Shown piece after piece: positions 35,146-44,325 of a DNA stretch of 64,000 nucleotides. Below the pieces are notes generated by a model. It was not told the origin of the DNA. It worked only from the letters and a program-made list of their open reading frames with translations, and searched no databases. This DNA comes from a virus. Location of the stretch: the IMG/VR virus record IMGVR_UViG_3300028746_000015, positions 1 to 64,000 of that record; one strand, given 5' to 3'. Position 1 is the stretch's first letter. Every line of letters starts with the position of its first letter. A program made the translations under genes and the position numbers.

Positions 35146-36540
35146 TTAGTCTGCGTTATAGAAGGCCATGTTTATCAGGCCCAGGATGTTGTTCCATGCA
35201 TACGACTCAGCCGTCTTGATGTTGCCGACGTAGTTATTCGCAGCATGCCACGCATCGGGTTCGCACAGCGCCGGTAACGTGCGTACTCGTACGCCATGAT
35301 ATTCCTGTACCATCGTCTGATGGATATGTCCAGTGTGACACTCGCGGAACGTAGTGTCTGCCCACATCTGCTTCTCTTCTTGCGCCATTGTCAGCGGGTA
35401 GTCCGGCTTCTTACCGGTGTTGCCGTGTGTGAACATCAGCATCACTTCGCCCCATTGGAAATACTTTCTTTCCTTTGGTTCGCAGTTGACTTCGACGTCT
35501 TCGTAACCGTGGAAGCGCATCTTGAGAGAATCAGCTAGGTGCCATGCGCTCAGCTTATCGTGGTTGCCTGGGCAAGACATAACGTAGACCGGAGCGATCT
35601 CTCGAAGCTGATTGATTACGTCGATGACCTTATTGCGTAGCTTGACGAAGGTCTTGTAGTACCTGCTATCGTTATCCTGTCGCGTGCCGCCTGTCGTGTT
35701 GCCCTCAAGCGTATCTGCGTTCTGCATATCATTGCCAACAACGAATAGAACCTTGTCGAACTTTATATGAGCGTTACGTGCGATCAATGCATCTACTGCG
35801 TCTTGGAAGACATCGAGAGCGATATTTGTATCGTAGTCCTTGTATCCGGTCTCGCGGTTCCAAGCTAACTTGCCTGCGTGAAGATCCGGGATATTAATCT
35901 CTAGCAGGTTACCTGTCAGTCCACCGAGGTGCTTTACTGCGCGAACCTTTACAGCGTTTAGATTAGAAAGCGCCGCGTCACGCATTGCTGCGATTTCGTT
36001 CTTGGCAAACTCCTTCGACTTGTTGCGGACGAGGGTAGCCTTCAACCGGTAGAGCGGGGTGATGATCGGGTCAGTAGTCTCGCGAGACCAGTTACCACTC
36101 TCACCGACAGCCTTCGGAAAGCCTGCCATCTCCCATTTGGTACATTCCCAACGTTCAACCTCCCAGATATCGTGATCAACCTCACAGAACGCCAACAGCT
36201 CGGGGAGCGTATGGATACGTGTCTTGGGGAAGCTTACGTTGATCTTGTCCTGGCCGACGTGTTCGACTGTCTCGCCGAGCACTGCCTTCTGCTCCGAAGC
36301 TTGTGGCTCAGGTGCATCGGGTCCGACGTATGGTGTCTGCTTGTTATCTGTCGTTGTCTTCTTTGTTCTGAGTCCGGCTACGTAAAGGAACTCTCTGAAA
36401 TTTCGGAAGGTCTTGCGCCACTCGCGTTCACTGAAGCTTCCATGCTTGCGGTAGAACTCGCGGCTCAAAAGACCGGGGTGTTTCTGGTCGAGCTGCTGGA
36501 CATCTGCGATTAGTTTTGCTCGAAGTGTTTCACCTGCCAT
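35146..36540 (-). CDS. Large calcineurin-like metallophosphoesterase with N-terminal HTH-like domain
   Basis: 464 residues; AAGGAGGGGC-ATG. The N-terminal part (about 1-55, SREFYRKHGSFSEREWRKTFRNFREF) resembles a winged-helix or homeodomain-like DNA-binding module. After a linker comes the phosphoesterase domain: IPDLHAGK (D-x-H), FVVGNDM (GND), SCPGNHDKL (GNHD), FTHGN and GHIHQT. Its overall form is like phage proteins annotated as DNA repair exonuclease or phosphoesterase, related to SbcD/Mre11. It has its own promoter (36580). Unlike the 28795 enzyme it probably acts on DNA. Confidence 0.87.
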   Translation of the reverse strand: MAGETLRAKLIADVQQLDQKHPGLLSREFYRKHGSFSEREWRKTFRNFREFLYVAGLRTKKTTTDNKQTPYVGPDAPEPQASEQKAVLGETVEHVGQDKINVSFPKTRIHTLPELLAFCEVDHDIWEVERWECTKWEMAGFPKAVGESGNWSRETTDPIITPLYRLKATLVRNKSKEFAKNEIAAMRDAALSNLNAVKVRAVKHLGGLTGNLLEINIPDLHAGKLAWNRETGYKDYDTNIALDVFQDAVDALIARNAHIKFDKVLFVVGNDMQNADTLEGNTTGGTRQDNDSRYYKTFVKLRNKVIDVINQLREIAPVYVMSCPGNHDKLSAWHLADSLKMRFHGYEDVEVNCEPKERKYFQWGEVMLMFTHGNTGKKPDYPLTMAQEEKQMWADTTFRECHTGHIHQTMVQEYHGVRVRTLPALCEPDAWHAANNYVGNIKTAESYAWNNILGLINMAFYNAD

Positions 36541-36579
36541 GCCCCTCCTTTGGGGATTTGCATTTCATGCCGTACTCCA

Positions 36580-36608
36580 ATACTACACCATCACAGGCTA
36601 TTTGTCAA
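36580..36608 (-). promoter_or_regulatory. Minus-strand promoter
   Basis: Minus strand: TTGACA (36608-36603), 17-base spacer, TAGTAT (36585-36580). The leader of about 30 bases carries AAGGAGGGG before the phosphoesterase ATG. The -35 overlaps the end of the preceding membrane-protein gene. Confidence 0.8.
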
Positions 36609-36954
36609 GTGTCAATTCAACTACTTCAACTACTGTTGACTTGGGCTTGGCCGGTTGCCGTTTACGGGGTGTCTTACGGGGGGCACGCGATCTTGCAGGT
36701 TCCATCACATCGTACTGCGGACGGTATTGCGAGTAGCGTACATCGTTACGGAGTTCTTTGATTTGCTCGACTAACTGCGTGGTCTGCCCTTGCAGGTCGC
36801 CGCGCAAGGATGTGATGCCAACGTGAATCTCTTTGAGGTCTTTCTCTCGGATGTCTTTGACCCAATTGAATCCCTTGAAGATTGCCCACAGGAATGATAG
36901 GAGTGCCAGCCAGAATTTTGACTGTTCGTATATGACTTCAGGTGAGAGCATCAT
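36598..36954 (-). CDS. Membrane protein, possible inner-membrane spanin
   Basis: 118 residues. One N-terminal transmembrane helix (about 12-28), a coiled coil (about 35-75) and a basic Pro-rich tail (ARKTPRKRQ type). This layout is like Rz-type spanins, which link inner and outer membranes in lysis, but no Rz1 lipoprotein partner is visible in other frames. It overlaps the holin-like gene by 4 bases. Confidence 0.65.
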   Translation of the reverse strand: MMLSPEVIYEQSKFWLALLSFLWAIFKGFNWVKDIREKDLKEIHVGITSLRGDLQGQTTQLVEQIKELRNDVRYSQYRPQYDVMEPARSRAPRKTPRKRQPAKPKSTVVEVVELTLDK

Positions 36955-37292
36955 GCTGGCGTATCCCCTATTGGTGATGGACTGACATTCGCTGTGCCTG
37001 TTGAATTGACAGTAATGGCTGATGGAACATTAGGCTTGAGTGCCTTGGCTGCGCTTTTAGCTTGGTTGGCAGCATACGCGCTCTGGCCTGCTACAAGAAA
37101 TGTACCTGGGCCTGTTAAATCTGGCGGCAATGCGTGGCTGTGAATGACAACATATGTAACCCATCCAAACACAAATATAGCAGTCCAGAAACCTAAGTAC
37201 CTACTGTAAGAACCAATCCCGTCCTCCGAAAGGATTTCCTTCAGCGGCGGCATTTTCAAATGGCCAAAAGCCGCGCCGATCTGTTTGAACAT
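36951..37292 (-). CDS. Holin-like membrane protein
   Basis: 113 residues; AGGAGGAGTT-ATG. SRYLGFWTAIFVFGWVTYVVIHS (one membrane helix), then PPDLTGPGTFLVAGQSAYAANQAKSA (second, weaker segment) and a polar tail. The pattern SRxLGF ... PDLTGP-x-FL-x-AG-x3-Y-x-ANQ recalls a phage membrane protein family often found among lysis genes. Candidate holin or antiholin; the pairing with the spanin-like gene supports lysis. Confidence 0.65.
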   Translation of the reverse strand: MFKQIGAAFGHLKMPPLKEILSEDGIGSYSRYLGFWTAIFVFGWVTYVVIHSHALPPDLTGPGTFLVAGQSAYAANQAKSAAKALKPNVPSAITVNSTGTANVSPSPIGDTPA

Positions 37293-37308
37293 AACTCCTC
37301 CTACTTGG

Positions 37309-37710
37309 TTATTTAAATATCATCAAAGAGTTCATCGACCCTATAGATGGATGTCTTTCTTTATCCGCAAGAATCTTTTCCTTAAAGAAGGGAGTCTCTA
37401 TCTTTGTAGTGTCCGCCCAATATAAACCACCTTTGGAGTAGTCTTGGGTTCCATCAAATATACCTTCTACTTCGTGTAAAAGTTTTACGAACTGAGGTTC
37501 CCAAATGGCAGGACTACCCCCTGGCTGCTCAAAGGTTGCAGAGTACTTAGGGATGTTGTCTATACATTCTGACCATGTACCCCAACCTAATCTAAATCTA
37601 TTAGCAATGCACGATCCTATCATGCACGAAGCGAGGTGCCCACCGAACGTATTTCCATGCTGCCACATAACTGTGACTAGTTTGCTTTTTTGCCAGTCAT
37701 CTTGCCTCAA
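37309..37710 (-). CDS. Cell-wall-hydrolase-like protein
   Basis: 133 residues, probably from a TTG with a poor ribosome site. The motif order SCMIGSCIANRFRLGWGTW, then PAIWEPQFVKLLHEVEGIFDG and DYSKGGLYWADT, resembles the SleB/cell-wall-hydrolase fold (often VIxNR ... GW) found in phage virion or lysis proteins. The N-terminal catalytic Glu of SleB (W-x-E-A-R-G) is not seen; the region reads MWQHGNTFGGH here. So activity is uncertain. Confidence 0.6.
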   Translation of the reverse strand: MRQDDWQKSKLVTVMWQHGNTFGGHLASCMIGSCIANRFRLGWGTWSECIDNIPKYSATFEQPGGSPAIWEPQFVKLLHEVEGIFDGTQDYSKGGLYWADTTKIETPFFKEKILADKERHPSIGSMNSLMIFK

Positions 37711-37795
37711 AATATGGCTACCCTACTTTCCCTCTTCGATGCCTAAGATACTAGGCAACTCAGACATTTATGTCCAAATTGCCTAGCATTGTAGG

Positions 37796-40700
37796 TTACT
37801 TCTTTTTCTTTGCAGCTTCTTTCGGATAGGCACCGGCCACACTTGCATCTGGAGGTCCAGGTGGGCGTGTCGCAGTGTTCAACCGTGTAGCATTGGGTGA
37901 CGTAGGCATCGTGCCGGACAGCGCCGTGCGCGTCATGTCGTTGATCCAAGGTTTGAGGTTCGCGTTCTTCTTAGGGTCTTCGATATACTTCTGCACGATT
38001 GTCGCTTGCTTCTCCCGAGGGAGATCAGTCAAAGTCTTGCCTTGAGCACGAAGCTTATCTGCATCGGAGATGTCGAATGCTGCGGTACCACTAGCATCAT
38101 CAGGTATCTTTGCCTGCACCGATGGCGGAAGGTTATTCTGCCATACGTGTGTGAGCTCATGCCCCTGCTGAGGTGCGCCATAGTCCTGCGGCCTGTTCAC
38201 TTCGATGGTGTTGTTCCCTGCGCCCTGATCTACGTTCGCAATCGGTACGCCGCCGCCGCGATTGTTTGGATCGTTAATGGCTGCGCCTTTGACTGTCTGA
38301 ACTGGTAGATCATTAGTAGCTGCTTGGACTTCAGGTGGAAGAACTGGAGCGGTCGAGGTGATGTCACTACCATCACCAGTCAGCGCCGTCAGCTTCTTTG
38401 GCTTTCCGCCGAGAGAGGACATCGTGTTCGAGAGCGTGCTCTTCAAGGTCGCTGCCTTCGCCGCCGCCGCTTGTCCTTTCGGAGAAGCCTTGACTGCATC
38501 CGCTACCTTACCTGCCAACTCTACGCCCTTCCAGGTTGCAGGATGGTTCGCGAGCCATTCGGCTGCTGAGCTTCCTGTCTTGAGAGCCTGAGCTGCATCG
38601 CCCCCACGTAGGAGTCCGCCAATGAGAATACCCCAGGGGCCTGCTACCAATCCGCCAGCCGTACCGAGTGCGAGAGGGATTACTCCATTCTCAACAAGCT
38701 TCTGAACTGACGCTACATTCTGCGTGTCGTGGATGAGCTTGTCGTAACGGGCCGCTGCTTCTGGTGTAGGTTTGAAGAGTGCGTCTGCTGCTTCTGGGTG
38801 GTTTGCGAACTCTTGGTACCAGTTCATGAACTTCTCAGCGTTGAACGCGCCCTTGACGAGCTGGCCTTGCTTGTTGGTCGCATTACTAAACTCAGCGACC
38901 TTCTGCTGGATAGCCATATCCGTAAGCTGCTCCATTCCATTAGGCCCTACTGCTTCCTGTAGTCCTGTGCGTCGCGCCGGGTCTTTTACCAGTTCAGTAA
39001 TATCGCCGTTGCCGATGATATCGCTGATCTGTTTGTTGATATCCGCCGAGCGCCCTGATACAGTCTTTCCTACACCAGCCTTTGCCTGGGCTGCTGCATC
39101 CTGGGCTGCCTGCACTCTACCGCCTGCCTCTTCAGCAAGATCAGCAGATGAGGCTGCACGATTCAAAGCATTCATAATCGAACTACCGCCATCGCCGTAC
39201 ATGTCTGTACGAACGTCGGCCTTCAGTCGCGCCAGCTTACTAACTGCTCCCTTGTAGTTGATCGAACCGTCTGGGTTAACAGAATCCGCGATCAAACGTC
39301 GAAGCGAGGCAGTCTGAAAGTCAGGCCAGTGCGATCCGAGTGTTTCTTTCATCGCGGCGATATTACCTGGAGACGATTGCTTTCCTGTCAGGTAGGCGTC
39401 AACGTCAGAGAGTTTACCTCCGCGTAGAGCCTTGACCGCTGGATTCTCGAACTTACGAATCTCAGTTCTATAATCTGAGTTCATTTGTTCAGCAGTATTG
39501 ATAAGATCAGGATTTCCTGTCTTCTCGGCAATCTGACCTATAGTCTCAATGGCGGCTTTCTTCAAATCACGATAAATACCTTGATCGGCTAGGTCTTCAG
39601 AGGTTACCCAACCCGTCGATCTCTGTCGCTCACCAATTTTCTTATACATCTTCATGACATCAGCCATTGTCACTTGAGTCTTCTGCGCAGGTTGATCCAT
39701 CATGTCGGTGCCTTGGATTTCTGTCTCAGGGTCGGTTTCGATACCGTGAGCGGAAAGTTGTTCCTGGTATTGCTCAGGTGTCAACTCATTGCCTTCTGCG
39801 TCTTTGACTACACCCTCCGCGTCCACCTCTTCAGGTCCAATAATTTTAGAGAGGTTATTGAGAGTTTTGTTAGCTCGTGCGGAGCCGGGTAGGTCGTCTG
39901 ACACGGCTTTGGTCAATGGCCCTTCACCTTTGACCGTGCCCAACTTGTCTTGAACTACCTTGTGAATCGCTCCATTCTCGTAGTCTACACTGGCACCCTT
40001 TGATTCGTTCAACATCTTGTCTGAAGCTGCCTGATACTTGTCATGCGTTGCTTCATTAGAGTCATCGGCTACCTTCTTAGCAGCAGCGGTAATGGATTCA
40101 TCGCCAGGACTGAGAGCAGCCTCCTTATCGACTTCGCGCTCGGCCTCGATTTGATTGAATTCATGCTGGGCCTGTTCTGCCTGGGCCGTGGCAACCTGGG
40201 ACTGCGCGGTAGCGTCGATGTTCCTATTGGCCGTTTCGTTCAGGGCGTTGTTAGCATCTAGCTGAGGCTGGAAAGCCTGTTGAACCTTACCCTGTAGTGC
40301 GTTTTGAGTCTGTTCCGCTGACGGGGCACTCTGACTGACTTGATTCAACTCCTCGCGCGTCTGAGCTGCACGCGTCAAGCTGGACTGATCCGTAGGACCG
40401 CCGCCGCCTGGACCGCTCGGGCCTTCAGGTGCTACTGCTTCGTCTGGGGCAGGAGGAATGCCTTCTCCCGCGCCGCCACCGCCGCCACCTGGAACGTCCG
40501 CCGCTTCTCCTGCCTCCGCTGCCTTCCCACCTTTCAAGAAGGGAAGGATGTTGGCGGCGATGGCTTCTGCGTCTCCGCTCACTGCACCCCAGTCACCCTT
40601 GCGAATGTCTTGGTCGATGGTTGGAGCGATGTTCTGGATGGCTCCGCCGACGAGCGGGATGGCCCCTACCGCGTGCGATCCTAGAACAGGACTGACGACG

Positions 40701-41368
40701 TCAGCCGCCGCACCCTTGTAGTCACCTTTGCCTATATCATTCGAGGCATTATTGAGGACGTCCTTGCCGCCCTGTATGATATTCGGGATGTTTGTCGCAG
40801 AGGCGATTCGACCATTACCGGCTGCTCGGTTCTCTTTGTACTGCGCCTCGATCTGCTTGAGGGGCTGCATGATGATGTTCTCAGCCGCCTTGTAAAGCGG
40901 GTGATCTTTATCTGACATGCCCATGTTGACGAGCTTGGAAGCTTCTTCAGCCGCCGTTGCCCAGTCACCAGTCTGCGCCGCCGCTACCGCTTTGTGGTAG
41001 TAGTCGATGGGACGCGTGACTACCGACCCAAGGGTACTAGCTACGCCTTCTACGGCAGGTTTGATAGCACCTTCATTGAGGCGGTTTAGATTGTGGTTGA
41101 CAAAGGTAGCTGCCGTACCGAGTGCGGAGCTGCCGAGTAAAGTATTATCCGGCTGAGACGTCGCTGGTGTAGAAGTGTCCGCAGCCTGAGTAGCTTGTGG
41201 AGCTGCTACGATGCTGCTACCGTCAGGAGGAGGGGGAATGGAGCCCGGCTGTGTATCGCCGGGCTGGGTGTCTGCGCTCGGAGCGGTGCTAGGATTTGCT
41301 GCGGCCACGATATTGCTGCCATCGGGCGGCGGTGGAATTGCACCGTTCATTGCGTTTGGATCAGCCAT
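37796..41368 (-). CDS. Large internal virion protein with DUF4157-like metalloprotease end
   Basis: 1190 residues; AAAGGGAACATA-ATG. The N terminus repeats the unit IPPPPDGSNIVAA twice (about 10-60), then comes a Gly/Pro linker and a long Ala/Gln/Glu-rich helical body like the ejection proteins of podoviruses. A hydrophobic Gly-rich hairpin (GVIPLALGTAGGLVAGPWG, about 925-950) could insert in a membrane. Near the end, QQGHELTHVWQNNLPP has a zinc-protease HExxH (H1070-H1074) preceded by a VN-P strand, as in DUF4157 domains. Such domains accompany contractile injection systems and toxins. The protein is probably packed in the head and ejected. Confidence 0.85.
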   Translation of the reverse strand: MADPNAMNGAIPPPPDGSNIVAAANPSTAPSADTQPGDTQPGSIPPPPDGSSIVAAPQATQAADTSTPATSQPDNTLLGSSALGTAATFVNHNLNRLNEGAIKPAVEGVASTLGSVVTRPIDYYHKAVAAAQTGDWATAAEEASKLVNMGMSDKDHPLYKAAENIIMQPLKQIEAQYKENRAAGNGRIASATNIPNIIQGGKDVLNNASNDIGKGDYKGAAADVVSPVLGSHAVGAIPLVGGAIQNIAPTIDQDIRKGDWGAVSGDAEAIAANILPFLKGGKAAEAGEAADVPGGGGGGAGEGIPPAPDEAVAPEGPSGPGGGGPTDQSSLTRAAQTREELNQVSQSAPSAEQTQNALQGKVQQAFQPQLDANNALNETANRNIDATAQSQVATAQAEQAQHEFNQIEAEREVDKEAALSPGDESITAAAKKVADDSNEATHDKYQAASDKMLNESKGASVDYENGAIHKVVQDKLGTVKGEGPLTKAVSDDLPGSARANKTLNNLSKIIGPEEVDAEGVVKDAEGNELTPEQYQEQLSAHGIETDPETEIQGTDMMDQPAQKTQVTMADVMKMYKKIGERQRSTGWVTSEDLADQGIYRDLKKAAIETIGQIAEKTGNPDLINTAEQMNSDYRTEIRKFENPAVKALRGGKLSDVDAYLTGKQSSPGNIAAMKETLGSHWPDFQTASLRRLIADSVNPDGSINYKGAVSKLARLKADVRTDMYGDGGSSIMNALNRAASSADLAEEAGGRVQAAQDAAAQAKAGVGKTVSGRSADINKQISDIIGNGDITELVKDPARRTGLQEAVGPNGMEQLTDMAIQQKVAEFSNATNKQGQLVKGAFNAEKFMNWYQEFANHPEAADALFKPTPEAAARYDKLIHDTQNVASVQKLVENGVIPLALGTAGGLVAGPWGILIGGLLRGGDAAQALKTGSSAAEWLANHPATWKGVELAGKVADAVKASPKGQAAAAKAATLKSTLSNTMSSLGGKPKKLTALTGDGSDITSTAPVLPPEVQAATNDLPVQTVKGAAINDPNNRGGGVPIANVDQGAGNNTIEVNRPQDYGAPQQGHELTHVWQNNLPPSVQAKIPDDASGTAAFDISDADKLRAQGKTLTDLPREKQATIVQKYIEDPKKNANLKPWINDMTRTALSGTMPTSPNATRLNTATRPPGPPDASVAGAYPKEAAKKKK

Positions 41369-41383
41369 TATGTTCCCTTTGCT

Positions 41384-44317
41384 TTATTGCTTTGGTGGAG
41401 CGGGTTGTCCGGTCTTCACGTCGACCCACTGCTTGCCGTCCCAACCGAATGCGCCGCTTGAGCTCATTTGTGTAAAGGTTGGAAGCTTAGGTGCCGGAGC
41501 TGATGCTGTCTGACCGTTGGTCTGACCTGACATCTGCTGATTACCAGCCTGTCCGCCGTTAGTCTGTTTGATGTTGTCGAGCTGACCGCGACCGTACCAT
41601 GTACCGTACTTACTGGCATTCTCACGCTGCTGAGCTGCTGCGTCGAAGTCCTGACCATCGTGAGCATCGCGGTATGCCTTGTGGGCTTGCGGTGTCATTA
41701 AGTCTTGGATCGGTGTCTTTGAGGATGGCATCACGTTTGCGAGACGACCGTCGACAGAGCTGTACTTCGCTGTCAGAAGGTCCATAGCCGTCTTTGCCAT
41801 CTCCGCCTGCTTGCTCGGAGTAGCTGCGAACCAGCCACCGTTGCCATGACCGAACATCTCCTTCGCATCTTCCTTGTCCTTGTCGGTCAGGGAAGCTCCA
41901 CCATTCTTGTACGCTGCTTCAACTTCTGATGCAGAGCGCGTGATGGCTTGGTTGTACAGGTTGACGTTCGCTTTGTGCTCTGGTGTTCCATAGTTGCTCT
42001 CGAAAGAGTTCAACAGAGGATTCGTCGCACGGTAGCCTTCCTTCGTCACAGTGTTGTAGAAATCGCCCAAGTGCTGAATAGCGGTATTGGCCGCGTCGAG
42101 TGGTTTGGTCGACTGTAAACTCTTCTGTGTATCGTAGTAATTGTTCGCGGTCGCCTGATCGTAGTGCGGGAAGGCGGCGCGGACTTCTGCTGCTAGGTCG
42201 ATGGTCTGCTGACGTGACAGACCCATTGTCGTGACTTTCTGCGCGCCTTCTGCGATTGCTCGGAGAAGATCGGCGTGAGCTTGACCTTGAGTGTTTACCA
42301 CGGATGCGAGATAGTTCTGACGAATGCCGCTACCATCAGGCTGTTCGTTGGCTGATTCGCCGATAAGCTGCTGCTGGTGCGCAGTATCCGCGTCGGTCTT
42401 CGCTTTGATTCGAGCTGCCTCTTGTTTGTATGCCGTGTCTGACTTGATCTGCTCTTCCTGCTGATCCTGAGTAACCTTTTGTGCAGTCTTTGCCTGGGCC
42501 TGCTCTTGGGTCGTTATCAAATCCATCTTGCGAATCTGATTCGTGCCACCATAGAGAGCGAGAATCTTACCGGCTGATGTTGGGTCTTTGGTACCAAGGG
42601 CACCAACAGCCTTTTCGTAGTTGTCACTCGAAGCATTCAAAAACGGCTGGAACTTTTGCAAAGCATCCAGCAATGTGGGATCGGCCTTTACAGCCGCCTT
42701 CAAGTCCGGTGCCTGTACAGGGTTCTCGGTGGGGATGGGAGCAGTAACTCCAGCAGCCTTACGTGCGTCCGCTGCGTACTGTGTCGCGTCGTTCTTATCG
42801 TACTTCGTGAAGAAGTCTTCAGGCGACATGTTTGGATTGCGCGAATAGTCAAGCTGCAACTGGTTAAGCAGTGCGGCGTGACCCTCATCGGGCGAATCGT
42901 ATACGCGGAACCCAGTCTGTCCGGCAGGAAGGTTTACGTTGTCGATCTTACCTGTCCATGACTTGTCTGCTACGAGGTTGCCTGGGTTATTGTTTCGTGC
43001 GTTGCGATCCGTTGGCTTGCTACCTTCGTGCTGGGCGATGAAGTCGGCCAACTTGTCGAAGTTAGGCTTGCCGTCGCTATCCTGTCCGAAGAGACTGAAC
43101 ACGGACTTAGGGCTAGCAGTTGTGCCGTCACCATTGTCGCCATGCGCGTCGTGAGTGTTCAGCTTATCGTAGAAGTCATTCAGGTTCGACTGGCTGAGCT
43201 GATACGTTGCAAGCTTGGACTTGATACCGAGACCCATCGACATGTTCATCAAAAGGTCTTGAGGAAGCTTTGTCGGTTTGCCGTCGCCATCGGAGAAGCC
43301 TGCCATACCGAGGTCCGCTGCAAGCTTCTTGTCAGCATCGGTCAAGAGGCCGCTGGACTTGAAGTTCGGATCAACAATCGCGTACTGAATGTCCCACTGT
43401 GGCTTGCCGTTTGAATCCACGGTCTGCTCACCGGCATGAGGTGCGCCGGGCGGATTAACTCGTGCGACGACGCGATACGGAATCGCGCTGTCTTGGGTGA
43501 CATGATACTTGGCGAGGTCGCTGCCGTTGACGACACCCTTGATGACCTCTGGGTGGTCCTTCATTAACTGCTCGACTTGTGGGGCAAACTGTCCGACGTA
43601 GTTAGTATTCGTGTTGTAGTCGGCGCGTCCCGCTGCCTGCGCATTATTGTACAGCTTCATGTTGGTTTCGAGAACCTGGGCATGACGCTGGAAATCCTGA
43701 TTGGCCTGCTGATCCTGCTGCTGATTCTTCTGTTGGACTGCCTGGGCCTGCTGCATCCCAAACTGACCGCCAGCCGCAGCCGCGCGCCCAAGGTTACCTG
43801 GGCCGTTCTGTACACCAAAGCCAGCCAATGCTCCGCCAAGTGCTTCGAAGGCAAGCGCAAGACCGAGCTGCTTGGTTGTAACCGGCTGTTTGGTACGAGT
43901 CGCCACGCCAGTATTCGGGTCGATGGTCGTCTTGTACTGAGCTCCACCAGTCAGTGCTTCAGCGAAGGAGCTAAAGCGCGAAGCCTGCTGAATCTTTGGA
44001 TCAACAGGCTGAGACGCTGGGTTACCAGCCGTACCACTTGCATTCTCCACAGACTGCTTGAGGTTGGGTTGACCGGGCTGCTGGCCGTTAGGTTGCTGGG
44101 CCTGATCTTGCTGAGACGGACCTGCTGGCTGCGTCGGACCGTTGCCCTGATCCGGGGTTGTAGCAGAGGCATCGGGCGTGGACGTACCGTTGTCGGTAGA
44201 ATTGCCTGACATCGGAGTGGTACCGGTGCTAGAAGTGTCGGCACCGTTTACCTGTGAGTCTGGTGTAACATCCGATCCGATAGGAGCCGCGCTGCTATTT
44301 GAAGTATCTTCTGCCAT
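41384..44317 (-). CDS. Large internal virion protein with embedded glycan-cleaving domain
   Basis: 977 residues; AAAGGAAATC-ATG. A Ser/Thr/Gln-rich disordered N terminus (1-110) precedes a helical region. A lysozyme-like domain lies at about 420-530: FIAQHEGSKP (candidate catalytic Glu431), RNNNPGNL (441-448), GFRVYDSPDEGHAALL. This pattern is common in phage virion-associated murein hydrolases that open the wall for DNA entry. The rest (about 560-977) is helical and Ala/Gln-rich, like ejection proteins. It lies between two other internal-protein genes. Confidence 0.85.
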   Translation of the reverse strand: MAEDTSNSSAAPIGSDVTPDSQVNGADTSSTGTTPMSGNSTDNGTSTPDASATTPDQGNGPTQPAGPSQQDQAQQPNGQQPGQPNLKQSVENASGTAGNPASQPVDPKIQQASRFSSFAEALTGGAQYKTTIDPNTGVATRTKQPVTTKQLGLALAFEALGGALAGFGVQNGPGNLGRAAAAGGQFGMQQAQAVQQKNQQQDQQANQDFQRHAQVLETNMKLYNNAQAAGRADYNTNTNYVGQFAPQVEQLMKDHPEVIKGVVNGSDLAKYHVTQDSAIPYRVVARVNPPGAPHAGEQTVDSNGKPQWDIQYAIVDPNFKSSGLLTDADKKLAADLGMAGFSDGDGKPTKLPQDLLMNMSMGLGIKSKLATYQLSQSNLNDFYDKLNTHDAHGDNGDGTTASPKSVFSLFGQDSDGKPNFDKLADFIAQHEGSKPTDRNARNNNPGNLVADKSWTGKIDNVNLPAGQTGFRVYDSPDEGHAALLNQLQLDYSRNPNMSPEDFFTKYDKNDATQYAADARKAAGVTAPIPTENPVQAPDLKAAVKADPTLLDALQKFQPFLNASSDNYEKAVGALGTKDPTSAGKILALYGGTNQIRKMDLITTQEQAQAKTAQKVTQDQQEEQIKSDTAYKQEAARIKAKTDADTAHQQQLIGESANEQPDGSGIRQNYLASVVNTQGQAHADLLRAIAEGAQKVTTMGLSRQQTIDLAAEVRAAFPHYDQATANNYYDTQKSLQSTKPLDAANTAIQHLGDFYNTVTKEGYRATNPLLNSFESNYGTPEHKANVNLYNQAITRSASEVEAAYKNGGASLTDKDKEDAKEMFGHGNGGWFAATPSKQAEMAKTAMDLLTAKYSSVDGRLANVMPSSKTPIQDLMTPQAHKAYRDAHDGQDFDAAAQQRENASKYGTWYGRGQLDNIKQTNGGQAGNQQMSGQTNGQTASAPAPKLPTFTQMSSSGAFGWDGKQWVDVKTGQPAPPKQ

Positions 44318-44325
44318 GATTTCCT

